In this document: positions 1 to 7,466 of the stretch, in pieces | How positions within the stretch are numbered: the stretch's first letter is position 1 | Layout: every line of letters begins with the position of its first letter | Assembly (NCBI GenBank): GCA_002336105.1 | Contig: DDEQ01000008.1 | Location: forward strand, 1 to 57,224 | Reading direction: 5' to 3' | DNA length: 57,224 bases | DNA from: Chthonomonas sp. UBA1950 | Lineage (GTDB): Bacteria; Armatimonadota; Fimbriimonadia; Fimbriimonadales; Fimbriimonadaceae | Position numbers and translations under genes: made by a program | Notes under the pieces: generated by a model | What the model saw: the letters and a program-made list of their open reading frames with translations, nothing else | Database searches by the model: none | Told to the model about the DNA's origin: nothing

Positions 1-505
1 CCATGCATTTCTTCATAGACCCAGATGAACTGAGTGCGCTGGTTGATCGGTTACTGTATGTGCCGTTTGCAGTGGTGTGACTCGTACTGAAAAGCGGTTG
101 ACCATCGTATCCGGTGCCAGCAAAGCCGTTAGCAAGAGCCTCAACAACGATCTGGTGACGGTGCGCCGAAACTCGAAAAGCAAGATCGCGGATTCGCAGA
201 CGAATAAGCTCTAGCTGGTCGTCCTCGATAGCTCGGCGATCAACGGCTATCGTCGATTCGAACGTCTTATCCTCGATTGTGACTGCGTATTCCGTCATGC
301 CGCCCGGACGTCGTTCGTCGACAAATTCGCGCATCGGCGGGACAGAGCCAAGCCAGGAGTATTTTTGAACTGGCATGGTTGTGTTGATGATGGATGCGAT
401 TTTCTCCGCGACTCCGTTATCGAGTTCGTTTCGATAAGCGAGAGCGAATTCAGCTCTAAGCCCAGGCAAGAGAAGATCGGGGATGTCGGATTTTGTAATT
501 GGCAT
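1..505 (-). CDS. Mu gpT-like major capsid protein (partial, 3' end outside window)
   Basis: An open reading frame runs from an ATG at 505 down to the window edge, giving about 168 residues with no stop, so the C-terminus is missing. The visible part resembles the N-terminal half of the Mu-like major head subunit gpT family: WLGSVPPMREF near residue 51, a conserved FESTIAVDRRAIEDDQ stretch near 81-96, and GYDGQPLFSTSHT near 132-144. In this family the protein builds the icosahedral head shell. It lies 58 bp downstream of the decoration-like gene and follows the protease gene, matching the protease then head-protein order of Mu-like phages. No strong ribosome-binding site is visible. The assignment rests on motif recognition, not a search. 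Confidence 0.72.
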   Translation of the reverse strand, partial: MPITKSDIPDLLLPGLRAEFALAYRNELDNGVAEKIASIINTTMPVQKYSWLGSVPPMREFVDERRPGGMTEYAVTIEDKTFESTIAVDRRAIEDDQLELIRLRIRDLAFRVSAHRHQIVVEALANGFAGTGYDGQPLFSTSHTTANGTYSNRSTSALSSSGSMKKCM

Positions 506-563
506 ATGTTAAGCGGTAAGACACTTAGTCTTGAAAGGAAAATCGAAGATCTAGGAGTGACTC

Positions 564-1004
564 TTAAACCGAGTAGTTGTCGACTCGCACTCTGACGCCG
601 GAGCTACCCGTTGAGGTGGTTTCAATGCCGACAATCGTGCCGACTTTGTAACTGTTACTCAGACCCGACGTCGAGATTTGAACTTCCCAGTCGGTATTCG
701 CATAAACCTCTTTACCAAGGTCGGTAATCGAGGGCACGTAGCCTGTTACCGCCTTCATGACGAAGGAGCCGCATTTAGTGACATTGGCGGATTTATCTCC
801 GGCTGCGCCTGTCGTGTTATCAATGGTTTCGTTGCAAACGCCGATAAACTTGAGGCTACTGGTGCCATGTGCCATAGGCTGGATGTAGCCGGCAGAATTG
901 ATTCCGACCATCCCGCCTTTGAGCACTTTGACGTTGGACAGTTTATAGTTGACGACGAGACCTGGCTTTTCGAAAGCCTCGTAAGGTGTGGTAAGTGTTG
1001 CCAT
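564..1004 (-). CDS. phage head decoration/structural protein-like
   Basis: A 146-residue protein between the capsid protease and the gpT-like capsid gene, 12 bp after the protease. It is rich in Gly, Val, Thr and Ser with alternating beta-type patterns (VGINSAGYIQPMAHGT, GSFVMKAVTGYVPSITDLGKEVY) ending in VRVRVDNYSV. This is the look of small beta-sandwich phage structural or capsid-cement proteins that bind the outside of heads. No catalytic motif or signal peptide is seen. The call rests mainly on composition and position. It could also be another small virion protein such as a head-tail joining factor. Confidence 0.5.
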   Translation of the reverse strand: MATLTTPYEAFEKPGLVVNYKLSNVKVLKGGMVGINSAGYIQPMAHGTSSLKFIGVCNETIDNTTGAAGDKSANVTKCGSFVMKAVTGYVPSITDLGKEVYANTDWEVQISTSGLSNSYKVGTIVGIETTSTGSSGVRVRVDNYSV

Positions 1005-1016
1005 GTTGGGAAATAA

Positions 1017-1928
1017 TTAGCGGCCGCGAGCGATGTCATCGAGACCGATGCCAGGGAAGTGCCGGGCGTAGAACGCGGCTTCTTCCGGAAGGAAAAGATG
1101 GTTGGCTGGTTCAGTTGTAATCGGAACAGTCTCACCGAAGAGCGCCATCGGGGGTTGCCGCTCGATCATGGCGATCAATAGCTCTCGGACGGGTCTCTTG
1201 TCTTCACCAAAATCGACGACGGTATCACTGGACATCATCGCTCTAGCAAGCTCTGCTTGCGCCGGACACAATCGTCCCTGGGAAACAAAGGTGCGGACAC
1301 GATGTTCGGCGTCTCGTTTGTCTTGGTCAGCCTGAAACCGTCTATCTTCTAGCTCTCTTTCTCTTGCAAAGTCGCAAGTGAACATTCCCTGCAAGCAAAT
1401 GTGGCCTGTTGCCGTGAAAAGCTGGGCCGACGGAACCCTTGGATGACGAACCAGAGAAACTTCTTGAATACTCCTCAGATCAGGAGATAGACCAAGCGAA
1501 AGGCTTCTTCCCTTTGACGTGCGAACGATAGCGTCCGCTTCCTGGGTCAGAGCGATGGTTCCAAATAGCTCAGCACCAACGCAGCGAACATCTGTGAGGT
1601 AGCCAAGTTCGAGTGGCGAGTCAGAGTGCTCAATCAATAAGGGGACGGGCAGGTCAAATCCACGAGCGATTTCCTGCAAATCTTGGACAGCAATTGAAAT
1701 ACCTTTGTCGGGAAAATCGCCTGCTTCAAACAACTTCGCTGGACGATCAATCCACTCAGTCTGAGTCATCAGATAGCTTGGTACAGCATCTCCAGCTTCC
1801 CGGATTTGATAGCAAAGCGCTTGTCTTTCCTCAGCAGAAAGTTCGGCACGTTCACCTCGATATCCCGGACCAGCCGCTGCCATTTTTCGGCGCAGATCGG
1901 CACAATTGGGATCATTCATATTCGACAT
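1017..1928 (-). CDS. Mu gpI-like prohead protease / scaffold protein
   Basis: A 303-residue protein from the ATG at 1928. A TTG at 1949 would add seven residues but lies inside the promoter, so it is unlikely. Residues about 70-170 carry the pattern of Mu-type head maturation proteases: LLIEHSDSPLELGYLTDV (candidate catalytic His), then SKGRSLSLGLSPDL (candidate catalytic Ser) and EVSLVRHPRVPSAQLF. The C-terminal third is charged and alpha-helical (many Arg, Glu, Gln), as expected of an attached scaffold region. In Mu-like phages this protein processes the prohead before DNA packaging. It is the first head gene of the leftward module. No portal or terminase gene lies upstream of it in this window. 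Confidence 0.65.
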   Translation of the reverse strand: MSNMNDPNCADLRRKMAAAGPGYRGERAELSAEERQALCYQIREAGDAVPSYLMTQTEWIDRPAKLFEAGDFPDKGISIAVQDLQEIARGFDLPVPLLIEHSDSPLELGYLTDVRCVGAELFGTIALTQEADAIVRTSKGRSLSLGLSPDLRSIQEVSLVRHPRVPSAQLFTATGHICLQGMFTCDFARERELEDRRFQADQDKRDAEHRVRTFVSQGRLCPAQAELARAMMSSDTVVDFGEDKRPVRELLIAMIERQPPMALFGETVPITTEPANHLFLPEEAAFYARHFPGIGLDDIARGR

Positions 1929-1966
1929 GTTCGAATATATAGTAGACAAATATCTACATTTGTCAA
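1921..1966 (-). promoter_or_regulatory. promoter with overlapping operator for the capsid-protease gene
   Basis: Read on the minus strand: a perfect -35 TTGACA (1961-1966), a 16-nt spacer, -10 TACTAT (1939-1944), then 10 nt to the ATG at 1928. A perfect inverted repeat GACAAAT-N6-ATTTGTC (1945-1964) covers the -35 and spacer. A second one, TTCGA-N5-TCGAA (1921-1935), covers the start codon. Repeats in these places are typical of repressor sites. The repressor is not identified. Confidence 0.6.
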
Positions 1967-2039
1967 CGGTTTATTTTGCGACTTTTGCTCAGGCAACCGA
2001 ACACGCCGACCCTAACGGATCTTCGTGATGCGATGAAGA

Positions 2040-2273
2040 TTAAGCTGCAATGCCAGCATCATGGAAGAGCTTAAGAACCTCTTGCGCGGTGAAGTGCCCA
2101 GGCAGAACCTGAAGAATAATGGATTCCCCGTGAGCGAGAGGAAAAACCGCGGTGTGTTCGCCTGGCTTTCCTAACTCATCATCGAGTCCAAGAAGGTGGA
2201 ACCCAGCCAAGACGTCGGCTCCAGAAGGTTCCAGGCTAAAAAGTTGCTGTGCGGATATTCTGTTGTTGCTCAT
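2040..2273 (-). CDS. hypothetical 77-residue protein
   Basis: A small acidic protein I do not recognise. The start is supported by a good ribosome-binding site (GGGAGG, 7 nt before the ATG). It has no signal peptide or membrane segment. The sequence is leucine-rich with a likely amphipathic C-terminus (FTAQEVLKLFHDAGIAA). It reads in the same direction as the phage head module, ending about 110 bp upstream of the protease start, and has its own pair of inverted repeats upstream. It could belong to the phage module or be a small chromosomal gene; the sequence does not decide. Confidence 0.5.
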   Translation of the reverse strand: MSNNRISAQQLFSLEPSGADVLAGFHLLGLDDELGKPGEHTAVFPLAHGESIILQVLPGHFTAQEVLKLFHDAGIAA

Positions 2274-2294
2274 CGTTGAGCCTCCCTACAAGTA

Positions 2295-2345
2295 TTGAGA
2301 GGGACAATCTCAACCAAAAGTTCCTTTTAATTGAGATCGTCTCAA
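2295..2345. promoter_or_regulatory. twin inverted repeats TTGAGA/TCTCAA upstream of the 77-residue gene
   Basis: Two perfect inverted repeats with the same half-sites: TTGAGA-N7-TCTCAA (2295-2313) and TTGAGA-N3-TCTCAA (2331-2345), centres about 34 bp apart. The first lies between a possible minus-strand -35 (TTGGTT) and -10 (TACTTG) for the gene starting at 2273. The second could also act as a weak hairpin after the lyase gene that ends at 2375. The paired, identical half-sites favour a protein-binding operator. Confidence 0.45.
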
Positions 2346-2374
2346 GATAATAGTCGGCAGGTCTACGAACGGTT

Positions 2375-3544
2375 CTACTGTAGTTTCTGGAGTGCCTGCG
2401 TCAAATCGGCAATCAGGTCATCTGGCGATTCTAAACCGCAGAATAGACGAACTACCCATCGGGTTTCATCCCAATCCATCGGCTGCATCGGCATACAAAG
2501 GGCCAGGCTTTCGAAGCCACCCCAACTCACGCCTCTTCCAAAAATTTGCAGACTGTCGACAAACGCTTTGACTTTCGCGGGATCGTTTGACTTAGGAATG
2601 AAGGTGAACAAACCTCCTGCTTTCTTCATGAGTTTCTGAACTCGGTCATACTGCGGGAACGAGGGCAGACCGAGGTGTAGCACCTGTTCAACTTCTGGGC
2701 GTTGCTCAAGCCACTCAGCGACCTTTTGTGCGTTGGTGCTGTGGCGCTCAACGCGTACTTCAAGTGTTCGCAAACCGCGAAGGAGCAACCAGGCGCTAAA
2801 CGGATGAAGGATGCTACCGAAGAGATCGAGTTCGCCGCGAATGATTTTCTCCATTCGCTCGTCGTCGGTACAGACGACGCCTGCATTGATATCGCTGTGA
2901 CCGCCAAAGAATTTCGATCCGCTATGGATTACGATGTCAATCCCATGGTCTTTGGGCCGCATAAACAGAGGCGTGCAATAGGTGTTATCAATCGCGGTGG
3001 TGATACCTCGGCGTTTGCATTCAGCGGCAATGACTGGCAGGTCCTGAATTCGGAACAAAATGCTGCTCGGCGTTTCCAAATACACCATTGTGGTGTTGGG
3101 CTGGATCGCGTTCAGGACTTCGTCAGTATTCGTGCCTTCGACAAAGGTCGCTTCGACACCAAATCGCGAAAGATATTCACTTGCGATTCTCTTGGAAGGT
3201 CCGTAAGCGGTGTCGACCATCACAATATGAGAACCTTGATGGCTGTGGCTCATGATGGCGGCGCTGATAGCAGCGGTGCCAGAGCCAAAGAGTTTGCAAC
3301 GACTGGTTCCTTCGAGCATCGCAATCTTACGCTCAGCAATGTCAACTGTCGGGTTGCTAATTCGGCTATAGATGTGGCCGGGTGAGAAAACCGAAGAAGA
3401 ACCTTTCTCCATGAACTCATCCATCGTGTCGTACAGGAAGAGCGAATTCTGGAAAATGGGAGGAACTACCGCTCTCTCGTACCTAGTCTCCTCGGCCCAG
3501 TGGAGGAGTTTGGTTTCAATGGAGAGCGACTCATTGTCGTGCAT
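2375..3544 (-). CDS. metC: Cys/Met metabolism PLP-dependent enzyme (cystathionine beta-lyase-like)
   Basis: A 389-residue cytosolic enzyme of the trans-sulfuration family (fold type I PLP enzymes), full length. Visible family motifs: YSRISNPTVDIAERKIAMLEG (phosphate/PLP region, about 59-79), SGTAAISAAI, VYLETPSS, TAIDNTYCTP (PLP-binding Asp) and HSGSKFFGGHSD with the Schiff-base lysine near residue 206. Members eliminate or replace groups at the beta or gamma carbon of cysteine, cystathionine or homoserine derivatives. Cystathionine beta-lyase is the most likely activity, but gamma-lyase or gamma-synthase cannot be excluded from motifs alone. It is transcribed away from the thioredoxin-like gene at 3638. 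An AAGG lies 4 nt before the ATG. Confidence 0.85.
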   Translation of the reverse strand: MHDNESLSIETKLLHWAEETRYERAVVPPIFQNSLFLYDTMDEFMEKGSSSVFSPGHIYSRISNPTVDIAERKIAMLEGTSRCKLFGSGTAAISAAIMSHSHQGSHIVMVDTAYGPSKRIASEYLSRFGVEATFVEGTNTDEVLNAIQPNTTMVYLETPSSILFRIQDLPVIAAECKRRGITTAIDNTYCTPLFMRPKDHGIDIVIHSGSKFFGGHSDINAGVVCTDDERMEKIIRGELDLFGSILHPFSAWLLLRGLRTLEVRVERHSTNAQKVAEWLEQRPEVEQVLHLGLPSFPQYDRVQKLMKKAGGLFTFIPKSNDPAKVKAFVDSLQIFGRGVSWGGFESLALCMPMQPMDWDETRWVVRLFCGLESPDDLIADLTQALQKLQ

Positions 3545-3621
3545 CGACCTTAATTGTGACGCGATCCAAATCGGCTTTGCATGGAACTTAAGGTCAGGAA
3601 CGCAATAGTGGAAACCTAATG

Positions 3622-3627
3622 TAGAAT
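3622..3627 (+). promoter_or_regulatory. -10 element (TAGAAT) of the thioredoxin-like gene
   Basis: TAGAAT lies 10 nt before the ATG at 3638, predicting a leader of only 3-4 nt. It overlaps an upstream in-frame ATG (3626), which argues against that start. Confidence 0.45.
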
Positions 3628-3637
3628 GAACTTCACT

Positions 3638-4150
3638 ATGAAGCGCCTCATTCTAGCACTTGTACTGGTTTTGTCCGCATTTGCCTCAGCTGCGGATAGC
3701 GCGGATTCGATCCTGAAGAAAGCGTACGCGGAGAGTAGCAAATCCCATCGACCCGTACTGTTGATCTTTCACGCTTCTTGGTGTGGCTGGTGCCATAAGT
3801 TGGACGATTTTCTGGCTCGGCCCGACATTAAGCCTCTTTTTGATAAGTCGTTGGTTGTGACTCACCTCGATGTCATGGAGTCTGCTACTAAGTCAGATCT
3901 CGAAAACAAAGGCGGAAAAGAGGTTCTCAGTCAATACGGCGGAGCTAAGTCCGGACTTCCTTTCATGGTGATCATCGACGCAAAAGGGAAGAAACTCATT
4001 GACTCAAATGCTCCTAAGACAGGAAACACAGGGTTCCCTGCTGAGCCAGCTGAAGTAGCTCACTTTATTTCGATGCTAGACAAGGCGGTTCCAAAGCTTA
4101 CAAAGGCTGATAAAGAGAAAATCAAAGAAGTCTTGACCACAAAGAAGTAG
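3638..4150 (+). CDS. secreted thioredoxin-like protein (CGWC)
   Basis: A 170-residue protein with an N-terminal signal peptide (MKRLILALVLVLSAFASAADS). The thioredoxin fold carries an active site HASWCGWCHKL, with cysteines near mature residue 30, and a cis-proline loop (GLPFMVIID). The CGWC motif is typical of thioredoxin_7/DUF255-type proteins that act outside the cytoplasm in disulfide exchange or protection. The ATG at 3638 is preferred over 3626 because the signal peptide then begins correctly and the earlier ATG lies in the -10. It is a single gene; rpsR follows after 60 bp. Confidence 0.8.
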   Translation: MKRLILALVLVLSAFASAADSADSILKKAYAESSKSHRPVLLIFHASWCGWCHKLDDFLARPDIKPLFDKSLVVTHLDVMESATKSDLENKGGKEVLSQYGGAKSGLPFMVIIDAKGKKLIDSNAPKTGNTGFPAEPAEVAHFISMLDKAVPKLTKADKEKIKEVLTTKK

Positions 4151-4210
4151 AAAAGAGGTATCCTACTCTTTCGGCCCTGAACGTGGTTCAGGCTACGGAT
4201 TTACGATAGC

Positions 4211-4636
4211 ATGAGCGAAGAAAGCATCAAAGCACCGCGACCCGATTTGGCAGGGTTGCCGCGACCGGACAAGGACGCCCCCGAGGGTGGTCGCGTTCGT
4301 GGCAAGCGCCGCCGAAAGGTGAGCTACTTGACCATCAACAAGATCGACACGGTGGACTACAAGGAGATCAATATTCTCCGCAAGTTCTTGAACGAGCGAG
4401 GCAAGATCCAAGCTAGTCGCCAGTCCGGAAACACCGCGAAGCAACAGCGCATGATTTCGTCCGCAATTCGCAAGGCTCGCGAGATGGGTCTCTTGCCGTT
4501 CGTTGTAACGGAAATGGGTCCAGACCGACGCGAACCAAGAGGTCCTCGAGGCGACCGCGGTCGATACCAAGAGATGAATCGAGAGCAGCAGAACGCTGTG
4601 ACCGAGCAAGCTGCGGCAGAGACATCAGAAGAGTAA
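4211..4636 (+). CDS. rpsR: 30S ribosomal protein S18, extended at both ends
   Basis: The S18 core is clear from about residue 36 to 98: YLTINKIDTVDYKEINILRKF, then ERGKIQASRQSGNTAKQQ and SSAIRKAREMGLLPFV. S18 binds the platform of the 30S subunit beside S6. The usual protein is about 75 residues. This one has 141, with a basic, proline-rich N-terminal arm (about 35 residues) and an Arg/Gly- then Glu/Ala-rich C-terminal tail (about 40 residues). The usual neighbours rpsF, ssb and rplI are absent. A strong bidirectional terminator follows. Confidence 0.93.
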   Translation: MSEESIKAPRPDLAGLPRPDKDAPEGGRVRGKRRRKVSYLTINKIDTVDYKEINILRKFLNERGKIQASRQSGNTAKQQRMISSAIRKAREMGLLPFVVTEMGPDRREPRGPRGDRGRYQEMNREQQNAVTEQAAAETSEE

Positions 4637-4651
4637 ATCTTCCACTTCCAT

Positions 4652-4696
4652 AAAGAAAAGAACCCTCTGGTTGTTAATCAGAGGGTTCTTTTCTTT
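4652..4696. terminator. bidirectional intrinsic terminator between rpsR and the GNAT gene
   Basis: An 18-bp perfect stem (AAAGAAAAGAACCCTCTG / CAGAGGGTTCTTTTCTTT) with a 9-nt loop. The A- and T-rich flanks give a U-tract in both directions. It ends just before the stop codon of the convergent GNAT gene at 4698. Confidence 0.93.
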
Positions 4697-4697
4697 A

Positions 4698-5630
4698 TTA
4701 GGATTCGAGAGCCAGCGACATCGTCTTGTATTGACGATTAGGCTGAAATCCATGCCCACCATAGAACTTGAGCAGTCCTGTCCAATCTATGATCGTACGT
4801 TTGCAATCACTGTCTCGAAGATGCTCAAGCGCGGCTCCCAGAAGGGCATTGCCTTCGCCACGTCCTCGAATTTCCTCAGAAACACCGATCGGTCCCAGAC
4901 TTCCCCAATGGTCGCCGAGATCTTTTCGCCAGACCGCGCCACCAATCGGGACCTTGCACTTGGAATCTTGGAGAAGCGCAAAGCCATGAACGGCTCCGCC
5001 AATAAATAACCCAAAAACGATCCCGGGGTTTTTCTCATTCGTGATCTTAGAGAAAACGTCGTACTTCCAACGTTGAGGGAACTCTCGGTCAAAGAATGCT
5101 GTGAGCAGTGGAAGATCTGCTTCGGCGATTGGCCGATATTCAGATCCTTCAATCTTAGGAAACGGATTTACATAGTCGGTAAGGTCGCGCTCGACATCGT
5201 ATTGATCACCACCTTCTGCAAAGCCTTCGACGGTGAGGAAATCCTTTAATGTATGGAAATCAACCGGACATCCGGGAAAGAAATGTCGGCTATCTTGACC
5301 AAAAACGAGCTTGTAAATCCCCCGATCGCGCAGAAGGGATTTGACTTCTGCCATTAGCTCTATCCCTGCCCGTGGCGTCTCAAAGGCGAGCAAATTAATG
5401 TGAGCCTGATCAGGATCCGGTCCTTCGTAGAGTCGCTTGCCCGCAGAGCGCTTGATGACGATGAACGCTTTGTTGTCAGCTGAAATCATCGATGCTCCCC
5501 AATCGAAGACTGGGGATTCGACAGAGTTGATTTTCAGCAAATCGGCGTCGATTTGATACTTCGACGGGGCATGGCTGTTGTACAGCGTTGCCAGCGCGTC
5601 GAAGTCAGCTGATCGGAAACTCGAAGTCAT
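4698..5630 (-). CDS. GNAT-family N-acetyltransferase (probable tandem domains)
   Basis: A 310-residue protein. The C-terminal half has the acetyl-CoA-binding signature of GNAT enzymes (IGVSEEIRGRGEGNALLGAAL, containing RGRGEG, near residue 255), followed by the usual LLKFYGGHGF. The N-terminal half looks like a second, less conserved GNAT-like domain (MAEVKSLLRDRGIYKLVFG). Such proteins transfer acyl groups to amines on small molecules or proteins; the substrate is unknown. It is the last gene of a three-gene minus-strand operon in which each start overlaps the previous stop by 4 bp. Confidence 0.75.
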   Translation of the reverse strand: MTSSFRSADFDALATLYNSHAPSKYQIDADLLKINSVESPVFDWGASMISADNKAFIVIKRSAGKRLYEGPDPDQAHINLLAFETPRAGIELMAEVKSLLRDRGIYKLVFGQDSRHFFPGCPVDFHTLKDFLTVEGFAEGGDQYDVERDLTDYVNPFPKIEGSEYRPIAEADLPLLTAFFDREFPQRWKYDVFSKITNEKNPGIVFGLFIGGAVHGFALLQDSKCKVPIGGAVWRKDLGDHWGSLGPIGVSEEIRGRGEGNALLGAALEHLRDSDCKRTIIDWTGLLKFYGGHGFQPNRQYKTMSLALES

Positions 5631-6115
5631 GATATTCTTGCAGCCAACTGACGGAGGTGCTCTCCGTACAGATTAAGGGCCTCACGGGTCAGTGTAATCC
5701 TTTCGATAGAAAGCCCGTCATCTGAGTGCAGAAAATCGGCAAGGTTCTCAGGTGCAAAAAGCTCCGAAAAGGGATCGATTATCTCTTCGCTTTTGCCCTC
5801 TAGGCGGACAAACGCGCGCGCCCATTGTCCGAGAGCGTTAAGCTTATCCAATGCCGCCGAGCGGTTTCGAGTGTAAGAATCCTCAAGTCGGGTCAGCGGA
5901 CCATATTGAGCAGCGTCACATACGCACTCGACAAAATTTTCGTAGCACTCGTAAAACGCAACCAGTTCTTCTCGCCTTGCCGTGATCGACTCTGCTGTGG
6001 TGACTTTGGCAGTGGTTCTCGCCTTGGTGACTGATTTGACGCGGTTGCCGATAGTTCGGGCAACCAAAGATGGGCTGATGCTAATTGCAGAAATCCGTCT
6101 GTGTCGAATGCTCAC
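5627..6115 (-). CDS. hypothetical protein in the DUF1844-GNAT operon
   Basis: A 162-residue, mostly alpha-helical protein with a basic, Ser/Thr-rich N-terminus (first about 45 residues) and acidic helices after it. There is no signal peptide, membrane segment or known motif, and I do not recognise a family. It overlaps the DUF1844 gene upstream and the GNAT gene downstream by ATGA, so the three are almost certainly co-transcribed and translationally coupled. Confidence 0.65.
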   Translation of the reverse strand: MSIRHRRISAISISPSLVARTIGNRVKSVTKARTTAKVTTAESITARREELVAFYECYENFVECVCDAAQYGPLTRLEDSYTRNRSAALDKLNALGQWARAFVRLEGKSEEIIDPFSELFAPENLADFLHSDDGLSIERITLTREALNLYGEHLRQLAARIS

Positions 6116-6408
6116 GAATGAGCCTCCTTGCTCTTTACAACGTAGTTAATCTTTAGGTCGCGAACGATGGAGTGAATCTTCTTTCGATCCTCTTCGTCGA
6201 GTTGCCCATCAAGAGCGGTCGCCAAATGGCTGACTAAGTCGATGGCTGCCTTTGCTTCTCCGAGGTCAGGAGCCATCTCACCGGTGATCGGGTCTGGGCG
6301 TAATCCCATTTTTGACCACGATAACTCGGTCATTTGCTCAAGCATCATGGACATCATCGCGTAGACACTAATAGGCTCTTTGGGTAGTTGAGTCTCTTGC
6401 TCGGACAT
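6112..6408 (-). CDS. DUF1844 domain protein
   Basis: A 98-residue protein matching the DUF1844 pattern: an N-terminal helix with several Met residues (YAMMSMMLEQMTELSWSKMG), then DLGEAKAAIDLVSHL and a C-terminal helix (LKINYVVK). The family is widespread and uncharacterised; it is often found near translation or housekeeping genes. It heads a three-gene operon. The -10-like TAACTT ends 7 nt before the ATG, so the mRNA may lack a leader. Confidence 0.75.
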   Translation of the reverse strand: MSEQETQLPKEPISVYAMMSMMLEQMTELSWSKMGLRPDPITGEMAPDLGEAKAAIDLVSHLATALDGQLDEEDRKKIHSIVRDLKINYVVKSKEAHS

Positions 6409-6415
6409 ATTCGTA

Positions 6416-6421
6416 AAGTTA
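6416..6421 (-). promoter_or_regulatory. -10 element (TAACTT) for the DUF1844 operon
   Basis: On the minus strand TAACTT is followed by 7 nt and the ATG at 6408. No Shine-Dalgarno sequence fits in between, so transcription probably starts at or near the start codon. Confidence 0.45.
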
Positions 6422-6473
6422 GAGACGGATGAACTCCCAAGAAGGCCGCAAAGGAATGGGAACCTTCAGTCGG

Positions 6474-6479
6474 TAAACT
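6474..6479 (+). promoter_or_regulatory. -10 element (TAAACT) for trxB
   Basis: TAAACT is followed by 12 nt and the trxB ATG at 6492, predicting a leader of about 5 nt. It is divergent from the DUF1844 promoter in an 83-bp gap. Confidence 0.4.
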
Positions 6480-6491
6480 GACCTCTCATAA

Positions 6492-7445
6492 ATGACTAAC
6501 ATGGTTGAAAACGTCATCATTATCGGATCTGGACCTGCTGGCTACACGGCCGCCCTCTACAACGCACGCGCTAGCCTCAATCCGCTTGTCATTGCAGGTT
6601 TTCAGCCTGGCGGACAGCTGATGATCACCACTGACGTGGAGAACTATCCCGGCTTTCCGGACGGTGTGATGGGGCCAGAAATGATGGACCTGTTCCGAAA
6701 GCAAGCTGAACGATTTGGGGCGAGAATTGTCTATCAAAACGTTGTAAAGGTTGACTTTTCATCGAATCCGAAGAAGGTTTGGCTCGATGATGGGCAAGAG
6801 CTTCAGGCAAAGTCGATCATCATTTCGACTGGAGCTAGCGCCAAGTGGCTCGGACTTCCCGGCGAGCAGATTTACGGTGGTTATGGCGTTAGTGCCTGCG
6901 CTACATGCGATGGATTCTTCTTCCGAAACAAGGTAGTAGCGGTTGTTGGTGGCGGAGATACAGCACTCGAAGAAGCTGGATACCTCACTAAACACGCAAG
7001 CAAGGTCTATCTGATTCACCGAAGAGACGAATTTAGAGCGAGCAAGATCATGCAAGATCGCGTTCTGAATAATCCGAAAGTCGAGGTCCTGTGGAACTCC
7101 GTTATCGACGAGATTCTTGGAGTGGATGATCCGGTCAAGAAGGTCACCGGAATCCGCTTACGCGACACCCAATCCGACGAGATGCGCGAGATCGGTCTTG
7201 ACGGTGTGTTTGTTGCCATTGGTCATAAACCAAACTCTGACCTGTTTGAAGGAATCCTCGATATGGACGAGACCGGATATCTGAAGGTTGAGGCAGGCTC
7301 GACTAAAACGAAGATCGAAGGCGTGTTTGCCGCCGGAGACGTTGCCGACCATGTCTATAGACAGGCAATCACGGCAGCGGGTTCAGGCTGTATGGCCGCT
7401 ATCGACGCTGAACGGTACTTGGTCGAAACTGGGGAAACCGAATAA
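6492..7445 (+). CDS. trxB: thioredoxin reductase
   Basis: A 317-residue enzyme of usual length, full set of motifs: FAD-binding IIGSGPAGYTAAL near the N-terminus, the redox-active CATC disulfide near residue 138, NADPH-binding VVGGGDTALEEA, and the C-terminal FAD motif GVFAAGDVADHVYRQAITAAGSG (20-residue core). It passes electrons from NADPH through FAD to thioredoxin in the cytosol. No thioredoxin gene adjoins it, although two thioredoxin-fold secreted proteins are within 3 kb. A peptidase-like gene follows after 21 bp, probably in the same transcript. Confidence 0.95.
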   Translation: MTNMVENVIIIGSGPAGYTAALYNARASLNPLVIAGFQPGGQLMITTDVENYPGFPDGVMGPEMMDLFRKQAERFGARIVYQNVVKVDFSSNPKKVWLDDGQELQAKSIIISTGASAKWLGLPGEQIYGGYGVSACATCDGFFFRNKVVAVVGGGDTALEEAGYLTKHASKVYLIHRRDEFRASKIMQDRVLNNPKVEVLWNSVIDEILGVDDPVKKVTGIRLRDTQSDEMREIGLDGVFVAIGHKPNSDLFEGILDMDETGYLKVEAGSTKTKIEGVFAAGDVADHVYRQAITAAGSGCMAAIDAERYLVETGETE

Positions 7446-7466
7446 CCACTTTCCAACGTTAACTCT

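Noticed and set aside
1929..1949. TTG start at 1949 for the capsid protease
   Set aside because: It lies inside the operator and -10 region of a strong promoter; the ATG at 1928 fits the transcription start.
2702..3385. 227-residue plus-strand ORF opposite the lyase gene
   Set aside because: The minus strand codes for a complete PLP enzyme with all motifs; the opposite frame has none and is a shadow.
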